A DNA stretch of 64,000 nt, from NCBI GenBank assembly GCA_024114885.1, contig CP099423.1, forward strand, positions 310,001-374,000, written 5' to 3'. Below, piece after piece: positions 36,643 to 48,262 of the stretch. Under the pieces are notes generated by a model. It worked only from the letters and a program-made list of their open reading frames with translations. It was not told the DNA's origin and searched no databases. Every line of letters starts with the position of its first letter. Within the stretch, counting starts at the first letter, position 1. Origin of the DNA: Septoria linicola. Its lineage: Eukaryota; Ascomycota; Dothideomycetes; Mycosphaerellales; Mycosphaerellaceae. Position numbers and translations under genes: made by a program.

Positions 36643-39437
36643 AAATATAGTATTCTTTCCTCTATTTATTAGTTTATTACTCCTTACCTACTAAGGCTAT
36701 ACTCTTATATCTATATATACTATAGCTCTATATCTCTATACCTTAAGGTAAGAGACTATTAGTTTAATTCTATTAAAAGCTTTATTAGGTAAGAGCTTAA
36801 ATCTCTTAATATTAGGTCTATTTAGGAGCTTGTTCCTTCTATATACTTATACTTTAAAGGCTTCTAGCTAAAACTTAATAGGTATCTTACTTTCTTTAAG
36901 TATTACTCTAATAGAGGCCTCTAATATTTAGATAAACCTCTTAACTACTCTATTCTAGAGTAAATTATAGGCCTTAGTTAGCTTAAGAGTAATTCTAAAG
37001 TTCTTCTCCTACTATTTAATTAAAGTAGTAACCTCTTTAGTATTATTAGCTCTTATAGACTTAAGGAGTACTACTAACTACCTTTCTACCTTAATCCTCT
37101 AGTTCTAAAGAGTAGTTAGTATATCTAATCTAGCTTTAAGTAGAAATGCCTATTTCTTTCTTAAGAAGTTATTAATAATCTTAAGCTACTATATAAAACC
37201 TTTTACTAATAATAGTAATAGTCTATAGATATCTACTAATATAAGAGCTAACCTTTTAGGTCTTCTCTTAATAGACTTACCTAGGTGTTTCTTTATCTTA
37301 CCTATTATATAGATTCTATACTTATACTCTTCCTAGTTAGGAATTAGAATTCTTTCCTTTAGGTTAGTAACTTTATAAAGGTTTAAAAGTAACCCTCTTC
37401 TAAAGTATATAAATCTTCTATACTATAGCTTCTACTATTTTAGATTCTTCTCTAATAGGGTAGTATAGGTATTATTAACCTTTATAGGATTATATAGTAA
37501 GTAATATAACTTTTCCTATAGAAGAGATAATATCTTACTAATAAATAGAATATCTCTAACTAGCTTAGTCTTTATAACTATTTAGCTATCTAGAGAGGTA
37601 AGAGTAAAATTAGGCTTTTAGACTCTAAATTACTTACTAAACTAATTCTATAATATAAGATTTACTCTAAGATTAGGAACAAATAGTACCTTATTAAATA
37701 GAACTTCTCCTTCTAAGATTCCTTTTATCTATACTAGTCTAGAGTAGGTTATATAGAGGTATCCTCCTCTTACCTTAATCTATACTTTCTTCCTTAGTAG
37801 CTTTACTAATCTAAAGAAGGATAGTTAGTTAGTTATATAGGATAAGGTATAGGAATCTAAGAGCTATTCTTAGAGTAATAACTTGCTTTTAGCCTTAATT
37901 ATAGAATAGGCTAACTTATCTTAATTATTATCTTCTAATAAGGAATTATTATTACTTCTAAAACTAGAATAAGTTCTAGAATTAGAACTAGAACTAGACT
38001 CCTAAGCTAAAAATCCTTTCTTTAAAAGCTTTCTAGACTTTTCTATCTTCTAAAGCTACTTGCCTATTCTCTAGATAGCCTTCTTTAGCTTATTATATAA
38101 TAATAACTTATAGATAGCTTTCTTAGTATATCTAGTATTCTTTAGTAAAAAGGATCTTCTAACTCTCTTTTTAAGGAATAATCCCTAAGAGTCCTTCTAG
38201 TTCTTAGTACTATTTCTCTACTAAGATAGTTTCTTAGTAGTAGAAAGGCTAGGATAATCTTTTAGCTAGTATTTTCCTTTTTTATAAAGCTAGTATATTA
38301 GTAGGAACTTTCCTTAATAGAGCTACCTAGGATAGAATATAGCTAAGCCTATATCTATCTTATCTAGGTTATCTCTTACCTCTTAGGACTTAAGTAGAAG
38401 GAGAATAGTATCTATATCTAAGGATAGTTAGGTTATAATAGTATCCTTAGCTACTTAGTATAATATAGATAGGGACTATAGGAGATGTTTTAGCCTCTTC
38501 TCTTAGCTCTAGTAGTAAGTTTCCTAAGGATTAATCTTAGTAATCCTCTTACCTAGGCCTCTAAGGTATCTTTATACTTCTCTAATTATCTTATTAGGTA
38601 TTATTCTATATATAATAAACTATTTAATTAGACCTATAGTATAGGACTTTAGAACTCTATTATACTTATTCTAGAGAATTACCTATATCTTAGCTACTAA
38701 TATAGTAATATACTATATCTCTAGCTCTATCTTATTATCTTTACTAATACTATATCTAATACTAAACCTATATACTATATTATCTTTTAAGAAGTATTAA
38801 TTCTAAGTAATATATATCTAGAGACTAGTGTCCTACTAAACTATATATAGGTTCTCTCTAATAATTAGTTAGCTAATTACCTAGAACTAGTCCTTTCCTT
38901 CTAGCTTATCTATCTATAGCTTAAACTATTTCTTCTAGTTAGTTCTATCTAGGATTAGAATCTTTTAGCTCTTCTTGTCCTCTTAGTCTATTATAGAAAT
39001 AGGTAAATAGAATAAATAATTAGTAGAATACTTTAGACTACCTAAGGATTCTAGAGAAGAGTAATTTCTTATAGTAGAGAGACTAGCTTTAAGGGATAGA
39101 GATTCCTTATATTTAGGAAATTACTAAGACTTAGATCTTTCTCTCTTAGTAGAGTTTCTACTACTAGGTAGTAGGAAGGCTAGGTAGCCTCTTCTAACTC
39201 TAGTAATACTAGGTATAATAGTAGAGAACTAGGTAGGTATTAATAAAGTAGAAACATACTACTATCTTATAGAGATCTTTACTAACTTATATACTACTAG
39301 ATATAAACTAGCTTCGTTAGTAATATAGTTAAAGAAACTTCTAGGCCCTAAATGTTTTCTATAAACTATAAGGGATATAAGTAACCTATACTAATATAGG
39401 TTACTCCTATTTAGTATATAAACCTAAGCTTATAACC
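36643..39437 (-). mobile_element. Copia B, 5' half (integrase to leader)
   Basis: This is collinear with Copia D from about 45190 to 47984: the integrase part, protease, gag and leader on the minus strand. The integrase Glu codon reads Lys (36940-36942). Its other half is not in the window, because Copia A and everything inside A split it. It is strongly RIP-altered, with no usable frame. Confidence 0.9.
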
Positions 39438-39714
39438 TATTAAAAGTAGAGAGCGTATTATATACTATATAATATTAAGGAGGGTATAGCGTAGTAAAGA
39501 AGAATAAGGGATTAATCTTAAACTAACTTATATATATAGTATAGTAGTAATATGCTAGGAACTAAATATAAAGTTAATTAAGTTAGTTATCTAAGAAGAG
39601 AAGAAAGAGAAACAAGATATACCTCTTACTAAGCCTTAGGTAGATGCCTTAGGTATCTAGAACTATACTTAGATATCTATATCTAGACTAACTATCTAGG
39701 ATATATTCTTAATA
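39438..39714 (-). repeat. Copia B 5' LTR (277 bp)
   Basis: This LTR has the same length and ends as the other Copia LTRs. It is followed by AGGTC (39715-39719), the expected right TSD, within the 3' region of Copia C. Confidence 0.92.
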
Positions 39715-41028
39715 AGGTCTAATATTAGTAAGAGAATTTAGGACTTTATAAAGTCTAACTAAGGAGGAGTTAAGTAAATAAAAATATTCTTTTAGACTCC
39801 TCTTAGTTTAACTCTAAGGCCTAGAGTTATCTTTTATATATCTCTTATATAAGGTAGAGCTACCTTATAAACTCCTAAAACTATAGTCTATTCTTTAGCT
39901 TAGTAAGACTATCTACTACTATCTCTTTTATATTTATATATTCTATAGAAATAAGTCTGTTCTACTAGAGCTTTCTTATAGCATTATATAAGATATTAAT
40001 ATGTTTAGACTTATTATAAATATATAAGTCCTTAACTAGAGTAAGGGTAGCTTAGTTATTATCTTTTAGCTAAATTAGCCTAATTCTAGTAATAGTTTCC
40101 TAGTTACTAAGGATCCTTAGTTAGTAAGAACATTCTCCTACTAACTCTAGGTATCTAAGCTCTCTTAAAAGAGTACTAAGGAACTATAACTGTTTTATAT
40201 ATACTTCTATAGCTATATATTTAGCTTCTATTATTAATATAGCTATAGATTTCTACTTCTTACTTATCTAGGAGATTAGTATACTATAAAGGAAGAAGAT
40301 ATATCTAAGGATTAAGACTCTATTAGTCTTATCTATTATATAGTTAGAGTCTATATATCTAGTAAGATAGCCTTAACTATTTCTTAAGTATCTTAAACTA
40401 AGGTCTAGGTTTAATCTTAAGTATCTAGTTAGCTTCTTTAGAGCCTTTATATATCTTACTATTAGATTACTAATATAGAAGCTTAATCTTCTAAAAGTAA
40501 ACAAGATATCTAGTCTTATAATAGTTATAAGCTATATCTATGTTCTAATAATAGATTAGTACTCCTATTTATTATATCTTTTATTATTTAGTCTAGTAGG
40601 CTTTAGACCTTTATAGCTGTCTATTAGTAAAAGAGTTAGTAATATAGTTTCTTAGCCTATTCCTATCTTAGCTAGGTTCTCTTAGATATAGTGCTTCTAG
40701 TTAAGTTTTAGCTAGCCTTACTATCTATTTCTTGTTAGTCTTATTCTAAGAATCTTGTCTAGCTCTCTAAGATCTTTAATCTTAAAGACCTTACTAAGTT
40801 AGTCTTTAAACTAGAGGATATCCTCTAGTCTCTCTATAGTAATAGGTATATTATTAATATAGATTAGGATTATTAGGTCTTTCCTTTTCTTATAGATTAG
40901 AAGATATAGGTCTACTTCTAATTATCTAAATCCTATTCTTTTTAGCTTTAATATATATAGCTAATTCTAGTCTCTTATAGCTTACTTTAGCCTATAGAGA
41001 CTCCTTAGAACTTATAAGACTATACTAG
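39715..41028 (-). mobile_element. Copia C, RNase H and RT part
   Basis: This is collinear with Copia D from about 42775 to 44085. It carries the 3' end of pol on the minus strand. The RT motif reads Y-I-N-N (40850-40861). It is interrupted on the right by Gypsy-3 and resumes at 58620, with the CTAG duplication at 41025-41028 and 58620-58623. Confidence 0.9.
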
Positions 41029-41477
41029 TATAGTACGTAAACCTATAACTAACCTAGAGGTAGTAGTATATAAGTCTATACGTAGGTCGTAGAGCCGGAG
41101 TCGAGCGATAGCCCTACGTAGTAGTTAGTAGTAGGTATAGTAGGTAGATTAGTAGCGTACCTATAGCGCGTAGTCGCGAAGGTATACGTTAGTAGCTATA
41201 GTAGGCCGTATAGGCTATAAGCCTATTAGGATCGCGTAGTAGTAGCGCTAGTAAAGGATAGGTAGGAAGTAGAATAAGTTATTAAATAATACTATATTAT
41301 ATAATCGCTAAGTAGTAACCTAAGTAGTCCTCTCTAACCTTAGTAGTAGTAGTATAAAGAATAATAGTCTATAACCTCTACGGTAAGCTCGAAAATCGCT
41401 CTTATACGTATAGGTAGTAGTAGCTACTAATAGCTATAGGCCTACCTACTAGGTATAGAGACGCCTACCGCGTTATA
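41029..41477 (-). repeat. Gypsy-3 3' LTR (449 bp)
   Basis: It is 7 bp longer than its partner at 58178-58619 because of a small duplication (AATAGCT) near 41430. Otherwise it is collinear with the Gypsy-1 LTRs. Confidence 0.92.
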
Positions 41478-41963
41478 TCCTTTCCCTTATAGAAGTCTCG
41501 CTAGAGATATTAAAAATAATAGTATAGAGTATTATAGAAACAAGTTATCGTCTCTCTTAAACTCTCCTCTATACCTCTATATCCCTATATCTTACTAGTC
41601 CTCGCGCTACTCTATTAGGCCTCTAGGGGCCGGACGGAATCTACGCCTAGCTACCTAGTTATTATCGACCTACTCGAAGAGCTCTCTTATATTAGTAGTA
41701 GTAGAGAAGTCGGCTACTAGTTACTTTATAAAATCCTTATTATTAGCGTAGAAACTAGTCTCTAGGAATAGCGTAGTCTCTAGGTCTTTAATATAGGCTA
41801 TTAGGATACGATAGTTACTTAGCGTAGACTTATAGTAGGCCTCTAAATAGGTATAGAATACGTTAGTAGGGTAGGTAATCTAGCCTATAGTATCGAAGAC
41901 TACTATAGGATCGTTCTAGTATCGTATACCTACGAGGGCCTAATCGAGATATATAGCTAGTAT
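41478..41963 (-). pseudogene. Gypsy-3 extra frame (ORF3), 3' end
   Basis: This is collinear with Gypsy-1 5030-5500. It ends at the left TSD of Copia D (AGTAT, 41959-41963). It is the distal piece of the extra 3' frame plus the region next to the LTR. Confidence 0.6.
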
Positions 41964-42241
41964 TGTTAAAAGTAGAGGGCGTTTGTAGATACTATATAAT
42001 GTCAAGGAGGGTATAGCGTAGTAAAGAAGAATAGGGGATTAATCTTGAACTAACTTATATACATAGTGTAGCAGCAATATGCTAGGAACTAAATACAAAG
42101 TTGATTGAGTTAGTTATCTAAGAAGAGAAGAAAGAGAAGCAAGATATACCTCTTGCCAAGCCTTAGGTAGATGCCTTAGGCATCTAGAACTATGCTCAGA
42201 AGTCTATATCTAGACTAACTATCTAGGATACATTCTTAACA
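41964..42241 (-). repeat. Copia D 3' LTR (278 bp)
   Basis: It begins TGTTAAAAG and ends TTCTTAACA, both ends canonical. Next to it (42242-42250), the minus strand shows the purine run GAGTAGGAG expected of a polypurine tract. Confidence 0.95.
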
Positions 42242-42849
42242 CTCCTACTCATACTATATAGTTAGATCTTTTAACAGATCATCTATAGTACTCAAATGCT
42301 AGTCCTAATCTTGATTAGTTATCAAGTACTTGCTTTTCAGACTAATAACTAGACAGTACTAACTATTAATCTAATAAACTTTCTATACCACTATCTCCTA
42401 TAAAAAGGCAAAAGAAATGCCTTCTATAAGATCTTCCTCCTCTCTTATATAGGAGTAGATTGTTCAGGACATGGACTATCTAGTAAGTTGCCCCTATCCT
42501 TTCTTATAGCCAATTCTAACAGCTCCTTAGATTCCTTATAGCCTAGTCCCTTACTTAGTTATATTCCATATAGCTTCTTAGTTCCCTAATAGTCTTTAAG
42601 GTACACTATTCTTAGCTATAGGGATCTTATATCAAGCTAGGGAGTAGAGTAACTACACACTAGTAGAGGAGATAATAGCTGCTATAGAGGAGGTCTTTAA
42701 TATTAACTAGTACTTGGCCTTAGGGGGTGTCTAGTTCAGCTAGGTGCTATATAGTAATATTGTAGTTAGTAATAGGTCTAATATTAGTAAGAGCATTTAG
42801 GACTTTGTAAAGTCTAACTAAGGAGGAGTCAAGTAACTAAAATCTTTCT

Positions 42850-45800
42850 TTTAGACTCCTCTTAGTTCAGCTCTAAGGCTTGGAGTTATCTTTTATACAT
42901 CTCTTATATAAGGCAGAGCTGCCTTACAAACTCCTAAAACTGTAGTCTATTCTTTAGCTTAGTGAGACTATCTACTACTATCTCTTTTATATTCATATAT
43001 TCTATAGAGATAAGTCTGTTCTACTAGAGCTTTCTTATAGTATTATATAAGATATTAATATGTTTGGACTTGTTATAAATATGTGAGTCCTTGACTAGAG
43101 TAAGGGTAGCTTGGTTATTACCTTTTAGCTAAATTGGCCTGATTCTAGTAACAGTTTCCTAGTTACTAAGGATCCTTAGTTAGTAAGAACATTCTCCTAC
43201 TAACTCTAGGTATCTAAGCTCTCTTAAAAGAGCACTAAGGAACTGTAACTGTTTTGTACATACTCCTATAGCTATGTATTTAGCTTCTATTATAGATATA
43301 GCTATAGATTTCTACTTCTTACTTATCTAGGAGATTAGTATACTATAAAGGAAGAAGATATATCTAAGGATTAAGACTCTATTAGTCTTGTCTATTATAT
43401 AGTTAGAGTCTATATATCTAGTAAGGCAGCCTTAACTATTCCTTAAGTATCTTAGACTAAGGTCTAGGTTTGATCTTAGGTATCTAGTTAGCTTCTTTAG
43501 AGCCTTTATATATCCTACTATTAGATTACTAATATAGGAGCTTAATCTTCTAAGGGCAAATGAAATGTCTAGTCTTATAATAGTTGTAAGCTATATCTAT
43601 GTTCTAATAATAGATTAGTACTCCTATTTGTTATACCTTTCATTATTTAGTCTAGTAGGCTTTAGACTTTTATAGCTGTCCATTAGTAAAAGAGTTAGTA
43701 ATATAGTCTCTTGACCTATTCCTATCTTAGCTAGGTTCTCTTAGATATAGTGCTTCTAGTCAAGTTTCAGCTAGCCTTACTGTCTGTTTCTTATTAGTCT
43801 TATTCCAAGAATCTTGTCTAGTTCTCTAAGATCTTTGATCTTGAAGACCTTGCTAAGTTAGTCTTTGAACTAGAGGACATCTTCTAGTCTCTCTACAGTA
43901 ATAGGTATGTTATTAACATAGATTAGGATTATTAGGTCTTTCCTTTTCTTGTAGATTAGAAGATATAAGTCTACTTCTAATTGTCTGAATCCTATTCCTT
44001 TTAGCTTTAATATATATAGCTGATTCTAGTCTCTTGTAGCTTACTTTAGCCTATAGAGACTCCTTAGAACTTATAAGACTATGCTAGTTAGTAGGTTAAC
44101 ACCTAGTAGTAGGATTATATAGATGTCCTTATATAGAGTACTCTCTATAAATACATTGTTTATATCTACTTGGTGCAGAACTAGGTCCTTCTTATAGACC
44201 ATAGCTATAAATCCTCTCAGAGTATCCTGCCTGACTATAGGAGCAAAAGTTTCTATATAGTCTACTCTATACTTTTAGGAGAACCCTCTTATAACTAGTC
44301 TTGCCTTAAACTTTTCAATAGCTCTACTAAGCTTTCTCTTGACATTAAAGACCTATCTTAAGGTAACTAGGTTAGCTCCTTTTAGTAGGACTACTACAGT
44401 CTAGGTATTATTACTTACAAGTATATCCAGCTCCTTCTAAATAGCTTCTTACTAGAGATAACCCTACTTGGGATTACTTACTATTTCCTTATAGTTCCTT
44501 AGGATTAGAACCTCCTGTTTATGTATTCCTACTTCTTTAGTAGCTAAGAATGCAATCTCTTTAACTTCCTCTAAGAATTCTAGGTCCTATAGGATGCCTA
44601 GGTCAATAGAGCTCATAGCTAAGAAGAAAGCCTAATACTCTAGGAGCATTTCCTTGTCTAGCTAACTATTCTAATCTAGCTTAAGCCTAATTGGCTTCAG
44701 CTTCTAGTTAAATCTATTAAGTTCTTAGGATACTTTCCTCTTTCTAAGGGTTTGCCTTAAGGCTGTCTACTCCTAATCCACCTCTATAGTTTCTTAGGTA
44801 GAATTCTTAGATTCTTTCTTAACTTTCCCTTAGTCTAGGAATTTTCTATACTCTCCTATATCTTCTAGTAGAGGTGGAAGTTGTATAAAGAGTTTCTTTC
44901 CTTCCTAAACCTATACTAATAGCTAAGGGGGAGGAGGCTTCTACTAGCCTAGACTAGGAGCACCTAGGGTACTCCTACTAGCTTATAGAGTAGGCTAGCT
45001 AATAGTTCTTAGCCTTCTAATAGGTCTTCTTTCTAGAGCTGAACTAGGGAGATTCTTGATCTTAATATTCAAGTCTAATTCTCTACCTAGCTTATCTTCA
45101 AAGAAGATTGCATTAGTGTACTACTTGACAGCCTTTATATCTAGCTCCTAGAACTTCTATACCTTTGCTATATTGTTATAGTATCTAACAAACATAGCAT
45201 CCTTTCCTCTATTTATTAGTTTGTTACTCCTTGCCTACTAAGGCTATACTCTTATATCTATGTATACTATAGCTCTACATCCCTATACCTTAAGGTAGGA
45301 GACTATTAGTTTGATCCTATTAAAAGCTTCATTAGGTAAGAGCTTGAATCCCTTAATATTAGGTCTATTTAGAAGCTTATTCCTTATATACACCTATACT
45401 TCAAGAGCTTCTAGCTAAAACTTAATAGGCATCTTGCTTTCTTCAAGCATTGCTCTAATAGAGGCCTCTAATGTTTGGATGGACCTCTTAACTACTCTAT
45501 TCTAGAGTGAATTATAGGCCTTAGTTGGCTTAAGAGTAATTCTAAAGTCCTTCTCCTACTATTTAATCAAAGTAGTAATCTCTCTAGCATTATTAGCTCT
45601 TATAGACTTGAGGAGTGCTACTAACTGCCTTTCTGCCTTAATCCTCCAGTTCTAAAGAGTAGTTAGTGTATCTAATCTAGCCTTAAGTAGAAATGCCTAT
45701 TTCTTTCTTAAGAAGTTATTAACAATCTTAAGCTACTATATAAAACCTTTTACTAATAATAGTAATAGTCCACAGATATCCACTAATATAAGGGCTAATC

Positions 45801-47560
45801 TTTTAGGTCTTCTCTTAACAGACTTACCTAGGTGTTTCTTTATCTTGCCTATTATATAGATCCTATACTTATACTCTTCCTAGTTAGGAATTAGAATTCT
45901 TTCCTTTAGGTTAGTAACTTTATAAAGGTTTGAGAGTAACCCTCTTCCAAAGTATACAAATCTTCTATACTATAGCTCCCACTATTTTAGATCCTTCTCT
46001 AATAGGGTAGTATAGGTATTATTAACCTCTATAGGATTATATAGTAAGTAATATAACTTTTCCTATAGGAGAGGTAATATCTTACTAATAAATGGAACAC
46101 CTCTAACTAGCTTAGTCTTTATAACTGTTTAGCTATCTAGGGAGGTGAGAGTAAAATCAGGCTTCTAGACTCTAAATTGCTTACTAAACTAATCCTATAA
46201 CACAAGATTTACTCTAAGATTAGGAACAAACAGTACCCTATCAAGTAGAACTTCTCCTCCTAAGATTCCCTTTATCTATACTAGTCTAGAGTAGGTTATA
46301 TAGAGGTATCCTCCTCCTACCTTGATCTATACTTTCTTCCTTAGTAGCTTTACTAATCTAAAGAAGGACAGTTAGTTAGTTATATAGGATAAGGTATAGG
46401 AATCTAAGAGCTATTCTTAAGATAACAACTTGCCTTTAGCCTTAATTATAGAATAGGCTAACTTATCTTAGTTATTATCTTCTAATAGAGAATTATTATT
46501 GCTTCTAGAACTAGAGTAAGTTCTAGAATTAGAACTAGAACTAGACTCCTAGGCTGAAAATCCTTTCTTTAGAAGCTTTCTAGACTTTTCTATCCTTTGA
46601 AGCTACTTGCCTATTTTCTAGATAACCTTCTTTAGCTTATTATATAATAATAACTTGTGGATAGCTTTCTTGATATATCTAGTATTCCTTAGTAAAGGGG
46701 ATCTTCTAATCTTCCCTCTAAGGAATAATCCCTAAGGGTCCTTCTAGTTCTTAGTACTGTTTCTCTACTAGGATAGTTTCTTAGTAGTAGGGAGGTTAGG
46801 ACAATCCTTCAACTAGTACTTCCCTTTCTTATAGAGCTAGCACATTAGTAGGGACTTTCCTTAGTAGAGCTGCCTAGAATAGAATGTAGCTAGACCTGTG
46901 TCTATCTTGTCTAGATTATCTCTTGCCTCTTAGGACTTAAGTAGAAGGAGAATAGTGTCTATATCTAAGGATAGTTAGGTTATAATAGTATCCTTAGCTA
47001 CTTAGTATAATATAGGTAGGGACTATAGGAGATGTTTTAGCCTTTTCTCTTAGCTCTAGTAGTAGGCTTCCTAAGGATCAATCTTAGCAATCCTCTTACC
47101 TAGGCCTCTAAGGTGTCTCTATGCTTCCCTGATTGTCTTATTAGGTGATATCCTAAATATAACAAACTACTTAATCAGACCTATAGTATAGGACTTTAGG
47201 ACTCTATTATACTTGTTCTAGAGAATTACCTATATCTTAGCTACTAGTATAGTAACACACTATATCTCTAGCTCTATCTTATTATCTTTACTAATACTAT
47301 ATCTGATACTAAACCTGCATACTATATTGTCTTTTAAGAAGTGTTGATTCTGAGTAATATGTATCTAAAGACTAGTGTCCTACTAAACTGTATATAGGTT
47401 CTCTCTAACAATTAGTTAGCTAATTGCCTAGAACTGGTCCTTTCCTTCTAGCTTGTCTATCTATAGCTTAAACTATCTCTTCTAGTTGGTTCTGTCTAGG
47501 ATTAGAATCCTTTAGCTCTTCTTGTCCTCTTAGTCTATTATAGAAATAGGTGAATAGAAT
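42850..47560 (-). pseudogene. Copia D gag-pol relic
   Basis: One former frame, read on the minus strand. The Gag knuckle (46842 down to 46801) keeps two of four ligands: Cys1 and Cys4 are intact, while Cys2 and His3 have become Tyr. A protease-like L-L-D-S motif is near 46400. Integrase (about 45870-44980) keeps the first catalytic Asp (V-D-I-C-G), but the second reads Asn (A-N-N-A, 45586-45597) and the Glu reads Lys (45487-45489). The RT box is Y-V-N-N (43909-43920). RNase H (about 43450-43000) has the I-E-A-K-Y-I-A block. Every one of these replacements is a TG-to-TA or CA-to-TA change. Many stops remain despite the light mutation load. Outer limits are approximate. Confidence 0.85.
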
Positions 47561-47972
47561 AAATAATTAGTAGAATGCTTTAGACTAGCTAAGGATTCTA
47601 GAGAAGGGTAATTTCTTATAGTAGGGAGACTAGCTCTAAGGGATAGGGATTCCTCGTATTTAGGAAATTACTAAGACTTAGATCTTTCTCTCTTAGTAGA
47701 GTTTCTATTACTAGGTAGTAGGAAGGCCAAGTAGCCTCTTCTGACTCTAGTAATACTAGGTGTAATAGTAGAGAACTAGGTAGGTATTAACAAAGTAGAA
47801 ACATACTACTGTCTTATAGAGATCTTTACTAACTTGTATACTACTAGGTACAAACTAGCTTCGTTAGTAATATAGTTAGGGAAACTTCTAGGCCCTAAAT
47901 GTTTTCTACAAACTATAAGGGATACAAGTAACCTGTACTAATATAGGTTGCTCCTATTTAGTATATAAACCC

Positions 47973-47984
47973 GGGCTTATAACC
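47973..47984 (-). other. Copia D primer-binding site, half-tRNA(iMet) type
   Basis: The minus strand reads GGTTATAAGCCC right after the 5' LTR. Eleven of twelve bases are complementary to the stretch of initiator tRNA-Met that includes the CAT anticodon. The one mismatch (A for G after T) is the RIP change. Such elements prime with a cleaved 5' half of the tRNA. Confidence 0.68.
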
Positions 47985-48262
47985 TATTAAAAGTAGAGGG
48001 CGTTTATAGATACTATACAATGTCAAGGAGGGTATAGCGTAGTAAAGAAGAATAGGGGATCAATCTTGAACTAACTTATACACATAGTGTAGTAGTAATA
48101 TGCTAGGAACTAAATACAAAGTTGATTAAGTTAGTTATCTAAGAAGAGAAGAAAGAGAAGCAAGATATACCTCTTGCTAAGCCTTAGGTGGATGCCTCAG
48201 GCATCCAGAACCATGCTCAGAAGTCTATATCTAGACTGACTATCTAGGATACATTCTTAACA
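47985..48262 (-). repeat. Copia D 5' LTR (278 bp)
   Basis: This is the partner of 41964-42241. Visible differences between the two LTRs are few and largely C/T or G/A, consistent with one recent insertion followed by mild RIP. Confidence 0.95.

Larger units (their letters stand above)
41964..48262 (-). mobile_element. Copia D, complete and least mutated Ty1/copia element
   Basis: This is a complete minus-strand element of 6,299 bp with 278-bp LTRs and a perfect 5-bp TSD, AGTAT (41959-41963 and 48263-48267), inserted in ORF3 of Gypsy-3. Unlike all other copies it still has many CA and TG dinucleotides. Its outer LTR ends keep TG...CA, and stretches of its coding frame are long and readable. 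It is still dead: stops and catalytic substitutions are present. It is the best copy for defining the family. Confidence 0.95.
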
